A stretch of DNA of 64,000 nt, taken from the NCBI RefSeq assembly GCF_048771995.1, contig NC_133030.1:52412501-52476500 (forward strand). Reading direction: 5' to 3'. Position 1 is the stretch's first letter. The number at the start of each line of letters is the position of its first letter. This document shows positions 1 through 12,334 of the stretch, in pieces. Source of the stretch: Taeniopygia guttata. Taxonomy: Eukaryota; Chordata; Aves; Passeriformes; Estrildidae. The position numbers and the translations under genes are program-made. The notes beneath the pieces are model-generated. The model saw only the letters and a list, made by a program, of their open reading frames with translations. It was not told the origin of the DNA and did not search any database.

Positions 1-116
1 TGAGATAAAAATATTCAACAGTAAAAGCAAGGGAAAAACAACAATTCCTCTTCACATCTCATGTTATTTGGAAATAGCAAAAGCATCTTATTTCTATTTT
101 CTGTAGTATGATATTT

Positions 117-118
<2 letters not shown>

Positions 119-154
<36 letters not shown>
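119..154. repeat. Poly(A) tract of about 36 bp
   Basis: Uninterrupted A run. No retroposed gene body or target duplication is recognisable beside it, so it is a simple repeat. The length may be approximate because of sequencing slippage. Confidence 0.9.
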
Positions 155-159
<5 letters not shown>

Positions 160-1377
160 AAGTGTAGGGATCCTGGAAATATATACCTGAATTGAGAGTA
201 TCTATCTCTTTCACAACATTAAGAGCATCCAACTCTTTCACAACAATGTACTTTCCTTCACCCTTGTAAAATTCTCCACTGCACTCATGACAGTGAAAAA
301 AAGAATATGAGAAATAATAGCTTTGATGACTGCAGAGCCTGGATAAGCAGAATTACTGTGCTTAGTAAATTATCAATCTCTATTCTTATGTGGTTGCATA
401 ATTCAGATAACTTAAAGGAAGAGCTGTTCTGTTCATGAGATTTAGGGATTGTTTAATGCATGAATGAGCTGCTGCCATCTTCTGACTTTTCTGAGTTCTG
501 CAAATTAAAAAAAAATTTCTACTCTAATCTAGTGCCCTGGGGAAAATACTTGTAGTGGTAGAACTTGGAGGCTCTTAGGGCTCCTTTAATAATTTCTAAA
601 TATGATTAAGTGCTTCAGGTAACTTTTATAAACATATAAAGAAAGATTAAAATTGGAGTTTGGCTATATCAGAGGATTACCATGAAGAGAAGCAAATGAA
701 AACACTTTGCCTCGAAAACGCTCTTTCTGACAAAGTTAGACCCTAATTTGCTTCTCTACAGCACTATGGATAACTCTATTAAACCACTGGGCATGTCCGT
801 GTGTAAATGGGGTGAAAACATGCCTTAACCAGTTGAAGGTGGTACTGAGATTAGGATGCATTTGACAATGCAAGCTCTAAGGGAGGTCTCATAGTTTACC
901 CTATCTAAAACAGAAGGAGCAAATGAATGTCTGTCTGGAAAAAAAAAAGCCTTTAATTTAAGAAATTCAGTTTCAAACTTTTCATATGACTCTTCAATTT
1001 TACAAGAGGTCAAGATGGAATCTCAGTTGTGAGCATTGACAGCCTTGGGGACATTTGAAATGAGGACCCATATTCTGCACTTTGAGTCTTTTTGAATATC
1101 AGTGCTCTTTCTGCTGTTATTGTTTTGAGGTTTTTTTGATGCAGTGTTTGCTCATAGAGGCTGGATATATAATCCTATTCATTTATCAGCCTCAGGGAAA
1201 TCCAGGGAGATTCTTTTAAGTTTATTGTAAGAAATAAAGACATTATGGGCTACTTTAAGTGAACTGTGACTACTGCCTGGCATATTAATTTCTTCTGGAT
1301 TGTCTTCTCCTTCCTTATGGACCCCACTCAGGTAGCATTGCCTGAAGAGAGACTTTGTGCTGAGTCTGAAGACTGGC

Positions 1378-1410
1378 TATTCACATATTTCAGGAAGAGA
1401 TATGTGAATA
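1378..1410. repeat. Inverted repeat, 11-bp arms
   Basis: TATTCACATAT (1378-1388) pairs exactly with ATATGTGAATA (1400-1410) across an 11-nt loop. The structure is a short perfect hairpin in non-coding DNA. Confidence 0.85.
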
Positions 1411-1524
1411 TGTCTGGGGAGAAAACAAGCTTTTGAGAAAGAAACTTTAAGTCCAAGATAGGTCATTTTGGTCTTCTACCTCTCACTCATTTCTCACTCA
1501 TCACTTCTACCTCTCACTAAGCAC

Positions 1525-1562
1525 CATTCAGAATGGCTGCTTAGCACCAGCCATTCTGAATG
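1525..1562. repeat. Inverted repeat, 14-bp perfect arms, next to a short duplication
   Basis: CATTCAGAATGGCT (1525-1538) pairs exactly with AGCCATTCTGAATG (1549-1562) across a 10-nt loop. An alternative pairing, CTAAGC (1517-1522) with GCTTAG (1539-1544), overlaps it. The word TTCTACCTCTCACT occurs just upstream in two copies, suggesting local replication slippage or template switching. Confidence 0.85.
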
Positions 1563-4562
1563 TTTACAGTTTATTTTGAGATATTTCTGCACTCAGCCCA
1601 TAGGTCTGGGTATCTGTACACTGATTTTGGTACCTGACAAAGTGAAGCCCCATCAGACAGCCTCTACCATCACACCATCCCACCCTGGCAGTGGACGCAC
1701 CCAACCAGGGGGAGCACATTCTGTGAGCACTTATCCTGCTCTGGGAAAGAGCTGCCTGAAGTTCCTCTGGAGCTCAGCATGCATCCAAAAGGGAAATGCT
1801 GTGGATAATTTAATAAACCCAGAAATTCACTGGGACTATGCCCGTAGTCCTAAGGAGCAGATCATGCATCAAGAATCACAGCTACAAACATTACCTAGTC
1901 AGTTTTCCTTTAATGCCCTCTGTTGGATATACTGCTGTCCTCTTTAATTGCTCTGTCTCTGAGGAAAAAGAACAAGTTGATAAAGTATGTTCTGATCAGC
2001 AAATCAATAAGAAAGAGTCGGAGGATTTAACACATCTCTCTCCCATGTGCTCCTTTCTGCTCCAGCAGCAGCCCAAATCATGTGGAGATTAGATTACTTC
2101 TAGGGGTACTCTCACACCCATGCTGGTGCATGTTCTCAGGTGAGATGGGTGGAAATGGAAGATTCCCTTTGCTATGTGAATAGATAGGTAGACTAGGATC
2201 CAGAGCAGATACAGGACAGCAAGTACTCAATGCTACTTCTGCCAGGGGAGGGAGAAACCCCAGGTCAGACAGCTCCTCTGAGTGTGGAGCTTTCCACGGT
2301 CCCAAGCAGAAGCGGCTCCTTGCTCCAGCAGCATAACAAAGCCCCAAAGCCTCCTGAGATTAATCTCCACACCCAGCAGCATCTGTCCCTATCAGACCAG
2401 ACCTGACCCAACATGTCTGTTACCCACTGTACCCTTTGCTCCTCAGTTAAAACAGAGCAAAGCACCCCTCATTGTGCCTTCATGCAGGAGGCTGGGAGCC
2501 CCTGGAGGCTTGGTGACCTGCCCTCACCCTGGCAGCCTGCACCTTCCTGCCTACACAGTATTTACAGCTCTCCTGTGCCAGCCCCACTGCCAGCTGTGAG
2601 AGTGCCAACATGCTTCCTTTCTATTGCCTGTGGAGAGCCACGAGACGAGAAACCTTCTGCCTGTGTGCTGAACAAGTGCTGGCTTATGAAGTATATCTGA
2701 CATCCAAAGGCCAGCTGTGCTCCATTCCATTCCTAAAATCTCGAGCTGGTGAATGAAATGAATGAAATGCAAGTGCTGCTTTATGAGCTTCTTTTATGTA
2801 GGCACCTCAGGCTGCACAGGTGTGCTAGGAGCTGCTGGGATGGGAGCTGTGTGTACGTGGTTAAGCCATGCAGAGGCACCTCATCGTGGGAGCACACGAG
2901 GAGGAGAGGAGAGCCTTCAGAGACGCCACTGACCTGGGCCTTGAGGAGGTACAAGGCTGGAATACTGACCACACCTGGCTGTCAAAAGTGCTCTCTCCTT
3001 AGCCATGGCTAAATTGAAGAGTGGGTAAAAATGCTTAAAAAATTCACATTCTTTCTATATATTCCAAAAGAAATTAGCATCTTAGGTTTACTGTGTTAAA
3101 GTACTGGCGGCTCTGCCTAAAACACCTGTACCCAGGAGGGTAGCAGGTAATCAGGACATATATTTATGTGTCAGGGATGCCTGCAGATTTCTGTGGAGCT
3201 TTGCTGTTTGGAACAAAGTCTTCCAAATACTGTAACATATTTCCAAACTACCTTTGGTTAGGAAAGGTGTTTCATGATGTTATAAACCATAAATCCAAGA
3301 ATCCTTGAGGAGACTTTTGCATTATTAGATGATACTGCTAAGGAATGAAAGTGAGTTTTTCCATATGCTGGTCCCCCCATTCTTCCGCCCCTCTTGTGCT
3401 ATTAAACTGAAGGTGCAAATCTTTGTCATTCTCCCCAGTAACATGCACAGCTGCTGTCATCTCCACAGCTTGAGAAAGTGTCTTCTTGCTTGATGAGCAA
3501 AGATCATATTTCCCTAAGACCTCCATGAAAATTTGTCTCCACTTGCCCAAGAAATTTACCCTTTATGATAGATAAATCCGGCATTCACTGCCTGTGAAAG
3601 AAAAAAAGTTAGATGGAAATTATGCTAAAATTGGCGGGTTTTCCCACCCTCATTACTGTTCCCTGCAAAATGTTTTGAATCATGCCCATTGCACTAATAT
3701 ATTGAGACTCCCTAAAGGAAGCTGGTGAGACCTTCTGGTGATTTGCAGCCCTTGCTGGTGACCATGCAGACTCTGGCCTGTAAAGAGTAAGGAAGAGGTG
3801 TACAGCCTTGTGTGTTAAGAGCTTTCATGATTACTGTTCAGAAACAGATACTGCCAAGGAGAGTGCAGTGACATGTCTAACAATTACAAGTCCCAGCTTT
3901 GCTTTCCTTGTTCTCATCTCCAAGAGTAATTCTGATACAAGGACAAATTCTTTCTCCCACTGAAGAAAACAAAACTTAAATAACTCTCAAGTTCATTTGT
4001 TGTGCCTTCTTATCAAACTCCCAATCCTGTTCACCCAGAGGAAAAAAATTCAATTTCTACTTTCTCTGCTAAGAATGGAAAATGTCTGGTCTTTAATCTT
4101 TAACCCAAGAGGCAGCTGCTTTCCAAGCACAGCAGAGTCACTGCCACATCTGTCTGCAATTGCTTGTCCTGAACTTTAGTGCTCAGGCCATTCTGGGTGC
4201 TCAGGATCCTGCCAATGAAGAGTGGGAGTGAGTAGGGTGACACAGCTGCTCCACTGCACAAACTCTCTGACCCAGCTCCAGACTGACACAAGTTCCACTG
4301 GGAGGAAGCTCCCTGCCCCATTGTGTTTGCACATAGAGGGAACACAGGGCATTTTCTTTTAGTGCAGAATTCATTTGGTGACACTTTAGGGATTGCTATG
4401 AACAAATGCTAATTCAGAGTTGCCAAAATAATAAAAATGGAAAATGAGGAGATGTTGCACAGCAGGAAATTTTTTAAGTGCTCAATTGCTAATTCTGTTC
4501 CCTGAGAAAGTCCTTTACCAAAAGGAAGGTGAACTTACATGTGATTGAATAACCCTGGGTGA

Positions 4563-4610
4563 TGTGTGTGTGTATCTATATTTATATATATGTGTGTGTG
4601 TGTGTGTATG
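4563..4610. repeat. (TG)n/(TA)n microsatellite
   Basis: TGTGTGTGTG, then a TATATTTATATATA stretch, then TGTGTGTGTGTGTG. A compound dinucleotide repeat, likely polymorphic. Confidence 0.9.
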
Positions 4611-7600
4611 CTATAAATAAATAACTCAAAGATGAATATGTGCTTCTTTTTCCAGAAGATATTCCACAGTTGATGTCTCTTTTCACAGATCCCACCTACA
4701 CCATAGTGTCACTCATTTATTTACCTCCATTTGGAATAAATGTATATTCTGAATAAATTCAAACAAAACCTGTATAGAAGGTTGTCCAGCAGAAAGACTG
4801 AATATTAATAGTAATTATTTGGGTTTAATGACTACAACTGAATTAGTGTATTAAATGCTGTGCAAAGTAAAAAGGAATTCCACACTCTCAAGCACAGTAC
4901 TTGACTAGAACTGGCTTGAACGTACATAGTGCAGACTGATGTTAGAGGAGTGTTGAGTCAAATTTAATTATTGCCATTGAAATCCAGAGAAATTCAGGCT
5001 TTACCCACTCTTACTTTCCATGGAAGAATGCAGAAGTGTATTAAGGTTCTGACTAGTATATCTCATGGATATTTTGTTGTAGAATAAATTGAACCACATT
5101 TTACACAAGGATTTCTTCCTTGATATTGCTGGTAAGAAGACAGCAGAGTTGCATGGTGCCCTGGCAGCAGAGGATCATCTTGCTCTTGGTGGCCTTTGCT
5201 CTGTCTCCCATATCAGCCTCTTTTCAGCCTAGTTTCAGTTCTTAGAATAGCAAAAGCCAGGGAGCCCAAGGCTCAGAGCTGCTAGCCATTCTTTATCTAG
5301 GAGGTTGAAATAATAGTCTGGATTTTTGGGGAGCAGTTTCTTGAGAAAATAGCTGAGGCTTGACATTTCCCTTGATGTCTGTCCACCAGAAAACTAAAGA
5401 TCATGGAAGACAATATATTTTTTATAATCTCTGCACTGCTGTAGGGTTTCATACTAACTCTTTTATCTTCTCTGGGCATTTAACTAAACTTAAGATGTAT
5501 ATTATAAATTGATTTGCCAAAGGACATGGGGGGAGACTGAAAGCAACTAAAGTGGCAGCCTTGGATCAGCCAACTTACATGTGGTTCTCTCACTTTTCCT
5601 GGAGTTTCACAGTCCTCTGGGTGGGCAAAGTGACCTACTTACTAATGACCCCAAACAGATTGTGAAAAGAAACAATAGGACTAAAATGCTTTATGCACAT
5701 GTGAAATAATTAAGACATTAGAAATTGTTCTCTATGTTATTGAGTGATCCCTCCCCCTCACTTTCCAGTGCACAGGGTAGGCAGTAGCTGTAAGAAAAAG
5801 CCAATGGTTAAGGGGTTTCTTTGTTAATGTTTGCTTTCAAATTGCAGTCTAAAATGTTTCTTTAATTAAATCCAAACAAAATAAGTTGCATTGCTGATTT
5901 TCTTTTAGAGGCTTCTGGTTGATGCAAGGCAGTACCAATCTGTGACCTCTTCAGAGGCTAACTTCAGGCTAAGTTCTTATATGGCTGGATACAGACACAA
6001 GCTATGAAGTAAATATCAAAAAGTTGTGCAGCTCTAGGTTTTCAGGCAAATAGCAACACAAATCACTGCTAAAATCGGACTTGAATTCAAGCAAATGTAG
6101 CAGTGTATTACTGAAACATTCAGTTCTTTCCTGTCTGCCCCATCTTCTGCCACCAACTTTGTCACTCCCTAAGGGCATCCCCATTCCTTTCCTTGCATTG
6201 TCCAACTGTCTTTTAACTATTATTTTCAGAGTGTCTCTCCTGATCTTGACCAGTACTGGAGGGACAGAGTTATAAACTGAGTGAGTCTCAGCGCTGGAAA
6301 ATCACCTGAGAAACAGCAGGGCTTCTGAGAGCAAAAAAAGTAGGAAAAAAAAATATTTTCAGATTAATTTTGCAGTCCCTATTGTTGCAGGCCAAAGCTA
6401 CTTGGACAGCCCACATAGCCATCTGTGTTTCACAATGCTTACCTGAGCTGAACTGTCATTATTTTATTTCAGGCTTATCATTAGCTTTGAACAGAACTTT
6501 GTCAGGTCTAGGAAGGGAAGGCAGGGACATTGCTGTTGGCCAAGTCTGTCTTCCAACCACCTTCAACAGAAGGGATGAACCCGTCAGGGGCTGATTTGCC
6601 TCAAGGTATCCTGTGGCAGTTATTTGTTAGTCCTGTTACCACTGACCCTCTGACAGTGACTCTGGCTCCTGGTTATGGCCATAGAGAAACTGTAAATTAG
6701 GGGCTGGAGACTCAGAAACAATGATTATTTTGCAAAGAGACAGCTCTCCAAGAATGTGTTTGCACACACGCTTGTGATTTTGCTGCGAAGGCTTTCCTTG
6801 CCTGTCATTCCTATAGATGATGAACGCCAGTTGTCAATGAATCTCTCAAAGATCTGAAATTAATTTTTCAGAGACCTGCTCTGGGATCCTCTGTACAAGA
6901 AGAGAATTTACAAAGGAATGCATTACAAGAACTTACAGCCAGCAGTGGCTTGCAAGGGATCATGCTTTAGAAGCAAAACTATTGTTAATGGTGCCAAAAT
7001 TCATTCATTCTTGCAAAGTCTCAGATCTTCTTCCTGCAGCACATTCATTCTTAAATATCATACTCCATGCATGCAGCCAAATTTGGTATTTACATGACGA
7101 GCACTGCAAACCAATGCTCCTTAATATAGTTGCAGCCTTGTGATGGGATTATTTCCCTTGTGAAAAAGCAGAATATCAAGTCCATTAAAAGATATGTGAA
7201 GTATGGCAGCTACACAGTAGTTTTATAAGACTAAGGCAGAAAATGATATCTTGCTGAATTGAGGCCTTTTCTAATTTTTGACAGTTTACATTTCCAGCCT
7301 ATCTGGTAAAAATCCTCTTTGGTTTGCACCACTGGAGCAAATTCAACTTTCAGCAATGTGGGTGTAGATTTGGAGTAATTCCATTCTGAATGGCAGAGAT
7401 ACTTTAGATGTGCTCTAGTCCCACAGTTACATAGGTGACATGATGGAAAAAGGCTGAGAGGAATCCAGCTCAGGGAATTATTATTACCAATGACTTGACC
7501 ATCAAAAGTGTTTATCCCCAGGGGAATTACAACTGGTGACGTGAGGGACATATCCTATGAGAAGAAAGACTATTTCAGACTTGTTTTGTAAGAAGCAATC

Positions 7601-8514
7601 TGAAACAGAGAACAGAGACCTTGCTCAGAAAAGAACAACGTCGTGTCTAGCAGAGGATTATCCACAGGTCCCACTCTGGCTGCTGGGGAGCTGGGGCACA
7701 GAGACAGAAATTGCTGCAGGGCACTGGGAGGCCACAAGCAGAGGGAGAACCAGACTCTGGTTGGGAGTGGGAGATAGGTGCATGGGCTGTATTGGGAGGA
7801 AGCACTGAGGTAAAGGAAGGTATGTACAAAACAAGTTGGGCTTTTACACAGTATTGGGCAAACCCTTTTCAGGACAGGAAGAGTGTATGTGTGTGCAGAC
7901 CAAGAAGTTACTGTTTCATGCCAAGTTTCAGGCTGCCATTAAGCCAAGTTTCTATTCTACTTCTACCCCTCTCTCAAAACAGATTTACAAGAGGGTGATG
8001 CAACCTCACACTGGCCAGGGCTGGATTCTGCAAGCCCATCCATCACAGCAGCCACTGGCTGCCGCGGGAAGGCATAGAGGCAGCATGACTGTGTTTTACA
8101 GAGGCGAGGAGAGATGCTTATCTGGAAGGGAGCCAAGGCCAGCTGCCCCATGACAGGTGTCCCCATCTTCACCATTCCTCCCCTTGCCTTGCTGTGTATC
8201 TGCTTATCAGTCAAGCTGTGATTCTGCCTTCGCAGGCAGGGCTGGAGTGGGATGTTGCTGTATGCCCTCCCCGGCTTCTGGTAGCTGCCTCTCATTACTG
8301 CCATGTTGCTAAGGCTTTCGTGACTTTTGTCCAAGCCCAGCAGCTGGATTTTGGCAGCCTTCCAGGCACTTCCACTAATGTAACTCAAAGTTATTGTAGG
8401 TTTTCTCAGGAGTTTCAGGTTGCTGCCAAACTCTCAGGGATGCTGGCTTTTCCTGGCTCCCCTTCTCCAAGGCTTTAGCTTTAATTCTGGATAGTTTACA
8501 TCTCTGGAGTCGTT

Positions 8515-8700
8515 AGCTGCGGGACCTGTGTGCTTCTCCCTGATTATGTATCACTCCAACATTTCATCAGAGCGAGGCGCAGCTCTGGTGATGTATGACA
8601 TGGGAGCATCATCAGTCAGCCGGCGCAATAATGATGCATTAGCGTAATATGCCTTCAGGATGGAGTTGTACTGATGATGTATTTTCAAAAAGATGGAGTC
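8515..8700. promoter_or_regulatory. Candidate conserved non-coding element
   Basis: Unique sequence with several CpGs in a CpG-poor setting and motif-like words: GGTGATGTATGACAT, CCGGCGCAATAATGATGCAT and CTGATGATGTATTTT. The word TGATGTAT occurs twice. There is no ORF or repeat. Function is unproven; the call rests on sequence texture only. Confidence 0.3.
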
Positions 8701-8812
8701 CCAGAGAAAAGAAACAGTCTAGAGCTAATTCAGTATGAACATGGCCACCGAGAGCACACAGTGTGCAGATGACTGGGATAAGAAAGATGACTTTACATTA
8801 CCCACTCTGACC

Positions 8813-8951
8813 CTGATCCTTTCTTTTTCTCCTTTAATCTTTCTTCTTTGTCCCCTCCTCACTTCTCTCCTCCACCAGCACTTTTTCCCTCTTACTCTTT
8901 GTTCCTTTCTCTTCTTTTTTTTTTTTTTTTCTTTTCTGTTTGGGTTTTTTT
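8813..8951. repeat. Pyrimidine-rich CT/T tract
   Basis: Nearly all C and T on the plus strand with a T14 run near 8917. Lysine/arginine-rich minus-strand ORFs across it are compositional artefacts. Confidence 0.8.
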
Positions 8952-9032
8952 CACACTGGTGACTCTCATGGCCACTGGCTTTATTCATATATTCCTGTCT
9001 CTCACAGTCTGACCTTGTGTCATGCTGTATAA

Positions 9033-9087
9033 CTTAATATTATCCCACTAGAAACTTTTTCCCCTCTCTGAGTGAGATAATATTAAG
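9033..9087. repeat. Inverted repeat, 12-bp perfect arms extendable to 16 with one mismatch
   Basis: CTTAATATTATC (9033-9044) and GATAATATTAAG (9076-9087) are exact reverse complements. Four more bases inward match with one mismatch (CCAC against GTGA). The loop is pyrimidine-rich. It could be a decayed MITE-like hairpin or chance in AT-rich DNA. Confidence 0.8.
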
Positions 9088-10639
9088 GTGACCTGTAAGT
9101 GCAATAGATAAAAATCTCCAGGCCATCTAGGCAGTGACATTAAAAATCATCACAACCCTTAAGTGATGGAGGGGGTGAAATCTTATGGGATCTTTTCTTG
9201 GCAAAGGCAGCAAATGTGGGCTGAGGAGTGGCTGCCCCTGGGATTTCTCATAGCCTTCAGCTTCTGGAAGATGAGAAGTGTGTTAACCCATTCACACAGC
9301 TAACAATATTAAAACAACAAACAGCACTCAATCAAACCCAGATTGTCATCTTTCATTGGATAAAAAGTAAGCTTTCTAATAAACATTTTGACTAATAAAG
9401 ACTACAAAAGTAATTAGACTATTAGCTTGCTAGCCCCTGACATCCAGACAATCATTTGAAAGTAACTTTCCTGCAGTGTTTAGACCAAGACAATTGAATG
9501 ACAGGAAGATATTATACCAAGATGAAACATAAATAAAATTGGCTTCAGTCTCGTCTGGAATTCAGGCTATACATGGAACTCAGATAATGTTCTCAGTCTA
9601 GTCCTAACATGTTGTTAGCATCCACCTCAAAAATAGATGAATTCTAGGAATTTGATCTTTCAACACTCTCAAATGTATATTCCATGAAATAAAGAATTTT
9701 GCAACACCTCACAATAGCAAAGAATTTTGTAATAAATATTCACCATGGAAAATATAAAAGACTTTTTGTGCTGTTTGCAGTGATTGTCAATTTTTATTTT
9801 TACTGTAATTCTTTATTTATTATCATTGAGTTTTATTTAAATTTCATTATACTCAGAGAGTTCAATCAAGACACAGCAACTCATTGTAAAAGGAACAGTG
9901 CACACACACTTAAAAAAAGCAGTCCTTGCTTGGCCACTTAATCACTACATCCTACACAGTGCAGAATTTCTCTTTATGTTTAGAGTGAGTTAAAAATCCT
10001 CTGAAAAATGCAGGGGTTTGTAGCCCTGGTGGTTGAAATCATCTGTTTATTCATGTATAACTCAGGCACATCAGTGTGCCTCAGCACTGAGCTGAACTGA
10101 CACAACAAGTGTTGATTTTCCATGTCTAGTTTGTGGACTCACTGTTATAAAAGCTACTAAGCAGGTCAGCTGTGGAGACAGGGAGAAAATGGGCTGTAGC
10201 CCACTCTGCTCATTTCTGCACTGAGCCTGCCATGCTCAGTGCAGTCAGGACCAGGAAGCAGTGACCTGCAAGCTTGATACAGTTCTGCTCTTGCTGCTCC
10301 AAATTCATTTTCAGTTAAATTGTTCAGGAGGGAAACTGTAGTATCTCTGGAACAGATATCTTGCTTTTCATTTACTTCCAGCATGAGCTAATTCATCCTC
10401 AGCTCATCCGGATGGAAAACCAGGTAGTTTTATTCCCTTTTTACGGGTAGTGAAATTGAAGCAAATTTAATTGACATATTCTGAGTCATAAAAAGAAGGA
10501 AGAGCATGGGTAGCTTAGAAGTAGGAGTCTGCTATTCTAAAGCAGACTGAATTCTGCTTCAGTCCAGGAAAGCCAATTCTGCATTAACTTTTACCTCTTC
10601 TGAAATACAACTTCTAAATATCTATTCATCAAATATCAA

Positions 10640-10990
10640 CATGAATAACATTGCAATTCTTTGATGTTCTTTTCCCATAAATTGCCACGAGTTTCTCTAC
10701 CAGTATTAGGTCATAAAGGTTTGGCTTGCACAACGAATGCTGCCAGAGAGATGATCTCTGTTGCTCTCTAGCACCAAAGCTCTAATTGGCTGGTGAGATT
10801 GATTAATATGTGAAGCAAAGATAAGGTCTTTAATCAATCTTAGAAGTCATTTATTGAGACTATATGACAAAGCCATAGAGGTTGTTGCAAATGACATATT
10901 TTAATATTAAAACCAGAATCTTCTGCCTTTGTAGAGTTTTGAATATGTTTTTCCCCTGTTTATAATAAATTAGGATTGAAATTAAACAGA
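10640..10990. promoter_or_regulatory. Candidate conserved non-coding element with homeodomain-like inverted repeat
   Basis: AT-rich unique block. It contains AGATTGATTAA (10796-10806) and its exact reverse complement TTAATCAATCT (10830-10840), with AGATAAGG, a GATA-like word, between them. ATTGATTAA resembles PBX, HNF1 or other homeodomain half-sites. No ORF or repeat overlaps it. Confidence 0.3.
10796..10840. repeat. Inverted repeat, 11-bp perfect arms
   Basis: AGATTGATTAA at 10796-10806 is exactly complemented by TTAATCAATCT at 10830-10840, with a 23-nt spacer. See the overlapping candidate regulatory element. Confidence 0.85.
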
Positions 10991-12316
10991 TACAAAATAA
11001 AAGGATATTTGTGAATGTAAGTCTCTTTATCACTAGTCAGTAATATCCATAGCACTGGAATTCCTTGCCCCAGAATGCCTCAGAGCCCAGCCCAAGGTTG
11101 ATTCACCCCAGCTAACACCTGCTATCACTCCGAAGTGGTTACTTATCATCATGTCTGATCTTGATGAGAAATTGGAAAACACTATGCACACTATTCTCAT
11201 TTATCTCTTTGTAGAAGTAAGGTAGAATAAAGTATAGGTGGTTACATGAAATGTCGGTTTCAGTGTATAAAGAAGTCATATGCTGAGGGCTGATCCCCTG
11301 CTCTGCAAGGCAGAATGAAGCATTTACCCTGCACAGATATCAGATTCAGAATGGATCCTCAGGGAAGGTTGGGGATTGTAAAGATTAACCTGTTCCTAAA
11401 TCTGAAAGCTCAGCCTGAGACTACACTTCTATGTAAGGAAGGGATATGCCAAGACATTGCATAAGAATCTGACAGTTTGCTAGCTGGATGAAACAGGGAG
11501 AGACACCTCTTGGGTGATCTAACATATAGATAGTTATAATTATGTTTTTCTATTTCTATCCACCTGACTTGAAATTGAGTAACTATGTTGTTAAATTTGG
11601 ATTGCAATAAAACCAGTATCCTTTGCACTTACCTTAACATTTCCCTTATGTTCTAAGTGACTTTAGAGTAACTGAAAGTCATCCTATTTAAAGGACTTGA
11701 CAAGCCTCAAAGTGGGATCGTGGACCAACACCTAGAACTACCTCATTGGCAGATCTGTACAATGCTGCTTAGTGATTTGTAGTTTACGTCCTCAAGCACA
11801 CCCAAAAAAGGCATCCATTGCCCCTCTGGGCCCAGGAGTTCCTCTAAAGGATCAGTGCAGAAAGCACTAGCCAGAACAGGAATTTACTGTTAGTTATTAT
11901 TTTTCCAAATATCACTTTTGCAGTCTTAGTCTGGCTACAGATTTCTTACCACAGAGTTTTTTATTTGTTCAGCTGCTCTCCAGCTTCTTTTCAGTCACCT
12001 CAGGTGAAATAAAAGGCCAGTCACATTCAAGATCAAGCAAAACTGTCATAACAAGATTTTCCAGGGTGGTTCAGAGTAAGCCCAAATTCATCCCCTAATG
12101 CAGATAATATGGAACAGGGAGCAGCCAAGAGTGATTTTCACATATCTCACAAAGATAAAGGCATTTAATTCCATAAAATTTGCCATCTACACTGTAAGAT
12201 GAGGAAAATGAGGCAGAGGGAAATCTTCAGTTTTTTTCTGCTACCACACAAAACAACAAAGGAAAACCAATTGTCTGAAATACAATTTTAAAAAATTCAC
12301 TGTAAGACCAACTTCC

Positions 12317-12334
12317 TTTTTTTTTTTTTTTTTT
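12317..12334. repeat. Poly(T) tract
   Basis: An 18-bp T run in non-coding DNA. A comparable A run lies at 12566-12582. Confidence 0.8.

Larger units (their letters stand above)
1..8514. other. Intergenic DNA without recognisable gene
   Basis: Unique, mostly AT-rich sequence. The ORFs, including a 159-codon plus-strand ORF at 1468-1947, show no domain, signal or family similarity and no splice context. Only the poly(A) tract, the TG microsatellite and the two hairpins listed separately stand out. Confidence 0.7.

Noticed and set aside
119..154. Poly(A) as the tail of a processed pseudogene
   Set aside because: No retrocopy body, poly(A) signal or target duplication recognisable on either side.
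8725..8988. Lysine/arginine-rich minus-strand ORF
   Set aside because: Translation of a pyrimidine tract; no other coding signal.
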